A stretch of 64,000 nt of DNA from Khoudiadiopia massiliensis. Lineage in GTDB: Bacteria > Bacillota > Clostridia > Tissierellales > Peptoniphilaceae. Shown piece after piece: positions 60,097-64,000 of the stretch. The notes under the pieces are model-generated. The model saw only the letters and a program-made list of their open reading frames with translations, ran no database searches and was not told the DNA's origin. How positions within the stretch are numbered: the stretch's first letter is position 1; each line of letters starts with the position of its first letter. The position numbers and the translations under genes were made by a program. The stretch lies in assembly GCA_900290095.1 (NCBI GenBank), contig OKQS01000001.1, forward strand, positions 310,001 to 374,000, in the 5' to 3' direction.

Positions 60097-60876
60097 CTAT
60101 TTTTCTTTGACAAGGGCTTGCAGCCCTGCCGTCTCAATCCCGGATTCTTCAAGGGCCCCCTTTATTCTCTTCACAAATTCAAGGGCTTTTGGATTGTCCC
60201 CGTGGACGCATATTGAATCGCATTCCAGGCTTATTTTCTTGCCGTTAATGCTGATAACTTTATTGTCCTCCGCCATCATAAGGGTTCTTTCTATGGCTTC
60301 ATTCTCATCCCGGATGACTGCTCCCTCAAGCTTCCTGTTGACCAGGCTTCCATCGTCATTGTAGGCCCTGTCGGCAAAGACCTCTCCGGCAAATTTTGCC
60401 CCCATTTCCCCGGCCAGCCTCTCCATCAGGGAAGAAGATCTGAGAAGGATTATCAGGTCCCTGTCATAGAACATTACTGCTTCTATAACAGCCCTTGCCA
60501 AGGCCTCGTCCTCCATAGCCTTGTTATAAAAGGCTCCATGCAGTTTGACATGGGTCAAGTGACCTCCCTCGGCCTTCAGAAAGGCATCTATTGCCCCCAT
60601 CTGATACAGGACATAGGCCCGAGCCTCATTTGGGCTTATATCCATGTTTCTCCTGCCGAAGCCCAGTAAGTCCGGATAGCCGGGATGGGCCCCGATCTCC
60701 ACACCTTTTTCCATGGCGGTCTTTACGGTTTTTCCCATTATTTCAGGATCGCCCGCATGAAAGCCGCAGGCCACATTGGCGGAATTTATAATATCAAGAA
60801 TCTGATCGTCCATGCCCAAGCTGTACCTACCAAAGCTTTCTCCCAGATCAGAATTCAAATTAACCAATTTATTCAT
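60097..60876 (-). CDS. pxpA: 5-oxoprolinase subunit A (LamB/YcsF family)
   Basis: 259 residues, complete. VNLNSDLGESFGRYSLGMD with metal/acid residues, SANVACGFHAGDPEIMGKTV, GAHPGYPDLLGFGRRNM, HVKLHGAFYNKAMEDEALAR, EVFADRAYNDDGSLVNRKLE and SICVHGDNPKALEFVKRIKG are all diagnostic. PxpA is the hydrolase component acting with PxpB/C on 5-oxoproline. First gene of the eight-gene minus-strand operon; GGAGGTG precedes the ATG. A short intergenic region separates it from folC and its terminator. Confidence 0.93.
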   Translation of the reverse strand: MNKLVNLNSDLGESFGRYSLGMDDQILDIINSANVACGFHAGDPEIMGKTVKTAMEKGVEIGAHPGYPDLLGFGRRNMDISPNEARAYVLYQMGAIDAFLKAEGGHLTHVKLHGAFYNKAMEDEALARAVIEAVMFYDRDLIILLRSSSLMERLAGEMGAKFAGEVFADRAYNDDGSLVNRKLEGAVIRDENEAIERTLMMAEDNKVISINGKKISLECDSICVHGDNPKALEFVKRIKGALEESGIETAGLQALVKEK

Positions 60877-60960
60877 AGGTCACCTCCAAAATTTATTAGC
60901 CTATTTCAAACAATTTAATAAAGATTATACATATATTTTGCTAATTATAGGTTAAAATAT

Positions 60961-60988
60961 ATGCCGATGGCAAGTCCGCCACCGGCAT
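60961..60988 (-). terminator. Hairpin terminator downstream of folC
   Basis: Minus-strand ATGCCGGTGG, 8-nt loop, CCATCGGCAT (one wobble) followed by ATATTTT; 50 nt after the folC stop and just before the pxpA promoter region. Confidence 0.7.
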
Positions 60989-61037
60989 TTTGATATAAAA
61001 TATTTTATTTTTCCCACTTTCTCTATCTGCCGTGTAT

Positions 61038-62309
61038 TTATAAATCCAAATCCAGCATATAGAGGCTGCCTGCCACAATTATAGGCCTGGATCCGTCCTT
61101 TTTAATAGAGTCTTTCAATGCCGAGTCAACCCGTCTTTTAACTTCTCCGTCTTCCACGTCCTGTATATCTATTGTATAAATATCATTCATTGCCCTGTGG
61201 AAGTCCTCTTTGGCCCCCTGGTGGATTTTTCCGTCATGGCAGCCGAAAATCAAGTTTGGCTTGCCGAAGGCTCCCTTTTCAGAGAAACCCAGCCAGGCCA
61301 GGTTTTCTTTCAGAACTCCTATGGCCTGGTCATTGTGGGCTCCGTCAATAATAATATAGGGGTCCCTTGACAGGAGTTCCAGCCTTCCGGGCAGGTAGAG
61401 GTCTTTTAAGGCTTCGATAATTATCTCTTTAGTTTCTTCCCTTGTCAGCTTCTTTTTGAAATGCTTTTTGATTTCAGAAAAATCCCCGGTCTCGGGATCG
61501 AAAAGAATTTCCATGGACTTTAAAGCTGTCGCCAAGTTTTCCTTCTGATGGAGGCCGACCAGCCGAGTCTCATATTTTCCCGAAAGCCAGTCCCCCTCAT
61601 AGTCAAAAGACATGGTCCAGCCGGTTGCTTTATCTGACTTGTCCCCCATGGGCCTTATGTGAAGGCTCAGGTTTTTTATTGAGTCCGGGTTGCTGAACGT
61701 TAGTGAAACCCCCTTTTCCTCTGCCAGTCTTTCTATTTCATTCTTAGCTTCCAAGTCCTGCCTGCAGGATACTGCCGGAATCTTGGCCGGCAAAGATGAG
61801 GCCTTTTGAAAGGCTATGTCCTTCAATGTATTGCCCAATATATTGGTGTGGTCCAAGCCAATTTTGGTTAGAACTTGAAAAGAAAAGGGAAGGATATTTG
61901 TGACATCTTCAAGGGCCCCTATACCGGCCTCTATAACTGCCAGCTTCATGCCCTTGAAGGCCAGCATGGCCTCTATAAATGAGTTTATAAAGTACCCCTG
62001 ATATTCCAGGCCTTTATTATCAGCTATTTCAGCCATCTCCTCCTTGATGGCCCCCAATTTTTCATCCGATATAGGCTCTTTTCCGATCATAATCCGCTCA
62101 TTGTACTTATGTATATGGGGGGAAAGAAAATGTCCCACCTTTTCTCCGCTCAGGCTCTCCAAGGCCAGGGCCAGGGCCCGACCTACTGAACCCTTGCCGT
62201 TGGTTCCGACTACATATAGAAAAGTTATTCCCTCTTCAGGATGGCCCAGCTCTTCAAGCCATTTATAAACAATTTTTTGTTTGCTGTTCCAAAATTTTTT
62301 ATCTCTCAT
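61038..62309 (-). CDS. folC: Folylpolyglutamate synthase/dihydrofolate synthase
   Basis: 423 residues. P-loop VVGTNGKGSVGRALALALES, GHFLSPHIHKYNERIMI, GIGALEDVTNILPFSFQVLT, GLDHTNILGNTLKDIAFQKA, then the ligase C-terminal domain with GRLELLSRDPYIIIDGAHN. It adds glutamates to folates (and glutamate to dihydropteroate) using ATP. Starts 16 nt after fhs, so the two form one operon. The Shine-Dalgarno is modest (AGAGG). Confidence 0.92.
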   Translation of the reverse strand: MRDKKFWNSKQKIVYKWLEELGHPEEGITFLYVVGTNGKGSVGRALALALESLSGEKVGHFLSPHIHKYNERIMIGKEPISDEKLGAIKEEMAEIADNKGLEYQGYFINSFIEAMLAFKGMKLAVIEAGIGALEDVTNILPFSFQVLTKIGLDHTNILGNTLKDIAFQKASSLPAKIPAVSCRQDLEAKNEIERLAEEKGVSLTFSNPDSIKNLSLHIRPMGDKSDKATGWTMSFDYEGDWLSGKYETRLVGLHQKENLATALKSMEILFDPETGDFSEIKKHFKKKLTREETKEIIIEALKDLYLPGRLELLSRDPYIIIDGAHNDQAIGVLKENLAWLGFSEKGAFGKPNLIFGCHDGKIHQGAKEDFHRAMNDIYTIDIQDVEDGEVKRRVDSALKDSIKKDGSRPIIVAGSLYMLDLDL

Positions 62310-62325
62310 TTAAGCCTCTTGTTTG

Positions 62326-64000
62326 CTAGAATAAACCGACAATCTTTCCGTCCTCTTTAATATCCATATTTACTGCAGCCGGCACCTTAGGTAAGCCCGG
62401 CATAGTCATTATGGCCCCGGTAAGCATTACAACAAAGCCGGCCCCGGCCGACAATTTCACCTGTCTTATGCTTATTTCAAAACCTTCAGGTGCGTTTAGA
62501 AGCTTCTCATTGTCGCTGAAAGAGTATTGGGTCTTGGCCATACATATTGGCAACTTGCCGTAGCCCAATTTTTCCAATCTCTTTATTGAGGCCAGGGCTT
62601 CCCTGCTGAACTCCACATTGTCAGCATGATAAATCTTCCTTGCCAATTCCACAGCCTTATCTTGTAACCCCTTGTCAAGGTCATAGGCAAAGCTGAATTC
62701 ATTCTTATTCTCTTTATTGCAAACAGCCAGCACTTCCTTTGCGAGATCGGTCATTCCGGCCCCACCCTTTTCCCAGCCTTGTGCCAGGGCATAGGATGTT
62801 CCCCTCTTATCCAAGGCTTTTTCCAGGAGGTCAATCTCCTCCGGGCTGTCTGTAATGAACTTGTTGATAGCGACCACAACGGGCAGGCCGTAAACATTAT
62901 GGATGTTGTCAATGTGGCGATAAAGATTTGCAAGTCCTTTTTCTTCGAATTCCAGGAGTTGGTCCAAGGTGTATTCCTTCTTTAGCTCGCGTCCCCCCTG
63001 GTGTTCCAGGGCCCTGATCGTTGCAACGATTACTACCGCATCGGGTTTGATTCCGGCCATGCGGCACTTTATGTCAAGGAACTTCTCAGCTCCCAAGTCC
63101 GATCCGAAGCCGGCTTCCGTGATTGTATAGTCGGCCAGTTTCATAGCAAGCTTGGTGGCGACTATAGTATTGCAGCCGTGAGCAATGTTTGCGAAGGGCC
63201 CGCCATGGACCAGGGCTGGGGTGTTTTCCATGGTCTGGACAAGGTTGGGATCCATGGCCTCTTTAAGAATTAAAGTCATGGCCCCCTCGGCCCCAAGATC
63301 GTGAGCTCTTACCGGCTCTTTGTCATAGTTGAAGCCGACAACTATCTCTCCCAAGCGCTTTTTCAAATCATCTAAGTCTGCGGATAGGCAAAGTATAGCC
63401 ATGAGCTCCGAAGCCGCTGTTATGTCAAAATGGTCCTCCCTGACCACCCCGTCTGCCGGATTGCCCAGGCCCACGACAATATTTCTTAAGGCCCGGTCAT
63501 TCATATCCATGCACCTCTGCCATACTATTCTCTTAGGATCAATTCCCAGTTTATTGCCCTGGTGGATGTGGTTGTCGATCATTGCTGAAAGGAGATTATT
63601 GGCTGTCGTAATCGCATGGAAGTCTCCCGTAAAGTGTAAGTTTATATCCTCCATGGGAATGACTTGGGCTCGGCCGCCTCCTGCTGCTCCGCCCTTTATG
63701 CCGAAAGCCGGACCAAGCGAGGGCTCTCTAAGGGCCAGGATTGCATTTTCCCCGATTTTTCTAAGTCCGTCCGCCAAGCCCACTGAAACCGTGGTTTTTC
63801 CTTCTCCGTAAGGGGTAGGATGCATGGCCGTAACTAGGACTACCTTACCGTTTGACCTGTCCTCCCACTTCTTTAAAAGTCTGTGTGAGATCTTGGCCTT
63901 TTTATTTCCATAAAGGCTGAGGTCCTCTTCGGGTATTCCCAAACTCTCAGCTATGTCTTTTATAGGCAGGGCCTTTGCTTCCTGGGCTAATTCAATGTCG
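62326..64000 (-). CDS. fhs: Formate-tetrahydrofolate ligase (5' end outside window)
   Basis: The frame is open to the window edge; the visible N-terminal part reads DIELAQEAKALPIKDIAESL, so only the first few codons are missing, and the TTG at 63942 is not the start. ATP loop TAMHPTPYGEGKTTVSVGLA, PSLGPAFGIKGGAAGGGRAQ, the formyl-phosphate site and EAGFGSDLGAEKFLDIKCRM, ending PGLPKVPAAVNMDIKEDGKI. It makes 10-formyl-THF from formate, ATP and THF, the entry to one-carbon metabolism. Operon with folC. Confidence 0.96.
   Translation of the reverse strand, partial: DIELAQEAKALPIKDIAESLGIPEEDLSLYGNKKAKISHRLLKKWEDRSNGKVVLVTAMHPTPYGEGKTTVSVGLADGLRKIGENAILALREPSLGPAFGIKGGAAGGGRAQVIPMEDINLHFTGDFHAITTANNLLSAMIDNHIHQGNKLGIDPKRIVWQRCMDMNDRALRNIVVGLGNPADGVVREDHFDITAASELMAILCLSADLDDLKKRLGEIVVGFNYDKEPVRAHDLGAEGAMTLILKEAMDPNLVQTMENTPALVHGGPFANIAHGCNTIVATKLAMKLADYTITEAGFGSDLGAEKFLDIKCRMAGIKPDAVVIVATIRALEHQGGRELKKEYTLDQLLEFEEKGLANLYRHIDNIHNVYGLPVVVAINKFITDSPEEIDLLEKALDKRGTSYALAQGWEKGGAGMTDLAKEVLAVCNKENKNEFSFAYDLDKGLQDKAVELARKIYHADNVEFSREALASIKRLEKLGYGKLPICMAKTQYSFSDNEKLLNAPEGFEISIRQVKLSAGAGFVVMLTGAIMTMPGLPKVPAAVNMDIKEDGKIVGLF

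Noticed and set aside
1-64000. CRISPR arrays, rRNA or tRNA genes, intact transposases
   Set aside because: None seen: the repeats found are short tandem or inverted types without regular spacers, and no cloverleaf or rRNA sequence was recognised by eye.

Overview
The window looks like chromosome of a low-to-mid GC, Gram-positive, strictly anaerobic Bacillota (Clostridia/Tissierellia-like). The evidence is purine-rich Shine-Dalgarno sites (AGGAGG) before almost every gene, LexA with a GAAC-N4-type box, sortase-free lipoprotein and penicillin-binding-type envelope genes, ECF vitamin transporters, a flavodiiron protein, a rubredoxin-fused acyl-CoA dehydrogenase, superoxide reductase (desulfoferrodoxin) and formate-tetrahydrofolate ligase. 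The genus cannot be fixed from the sequence alone. No rRNA, tRNA or CRISPR array was found.

Layout. 1-5.3 kb: a LicC-like cytidylyltransferase (cut by the window edge) with a BCCT choline/betaine transporter, a macro-domain/5-formyl-THF cyclo-ligase fusion, class I aldolase and an aromatic-acid-exporter-like protein. 5.4-11.75 kb: an AT-rich island on the minus strand (glycerate kinase, CdaR regulator, C69 peptidase, GltS-type symporter, TSUP permease). It abuts a 53-codon remnant of an unrelated MOFRL-type glycerate kinase. 12-28.4 kb: core-like genes, including an oxygen-defence pair (ACAD-EtfA-rubredoxin fusion plus FprA), ferritin, a DD-carboxypeptidase, an antiporter under a fluoride riboswitch, a K+ channel and an ABC exporter.

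28.4-46.4 kb: an accessory region downstream of rlmD (rumA), a known integration hotspot for serine-recombinase elements. Three relics of rlmD-type 3' ends lie in the same orientation as rlmD, interleaved with three broken serine recombinases. I read this as tandem accretion and decay of several integrative elements. Their cargo includes an ECF transporter with twin half-ABC transporters and a TetR regulator, paired alpha/beta hydrolases, a transglutaminase-like protein, an hsdM remnant and possibly a P-type ATPase with DUF6110.

46.4-64 kb: rlmD, a MoxR/VWA chaperone pair, desulfoferrodoxin, lexA and a FolT-like folate transporter. Then comes a minus-strand operon (60.9 to 53.1 kb) that combines 5-oxoprolinase-type pxpA/pxpB/pxpC genes (pxpB and pxpC duplicated), an unusual NRAMP-family protein, a biotin carboxylase, a biotin domain fused to one PxpC and a second carrier-like protein that has lost its biotinylation lysine. 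It looks like a split relative of urea carboxylase coupled to a PxpA hydrolase and is the best candidate here for an undescribed enzyme system. The window ends with folC and fhs (cut by the edge). With FolT and the cyclo-ligase fusion they make one-carbon/folate metabolism a recurring theme.
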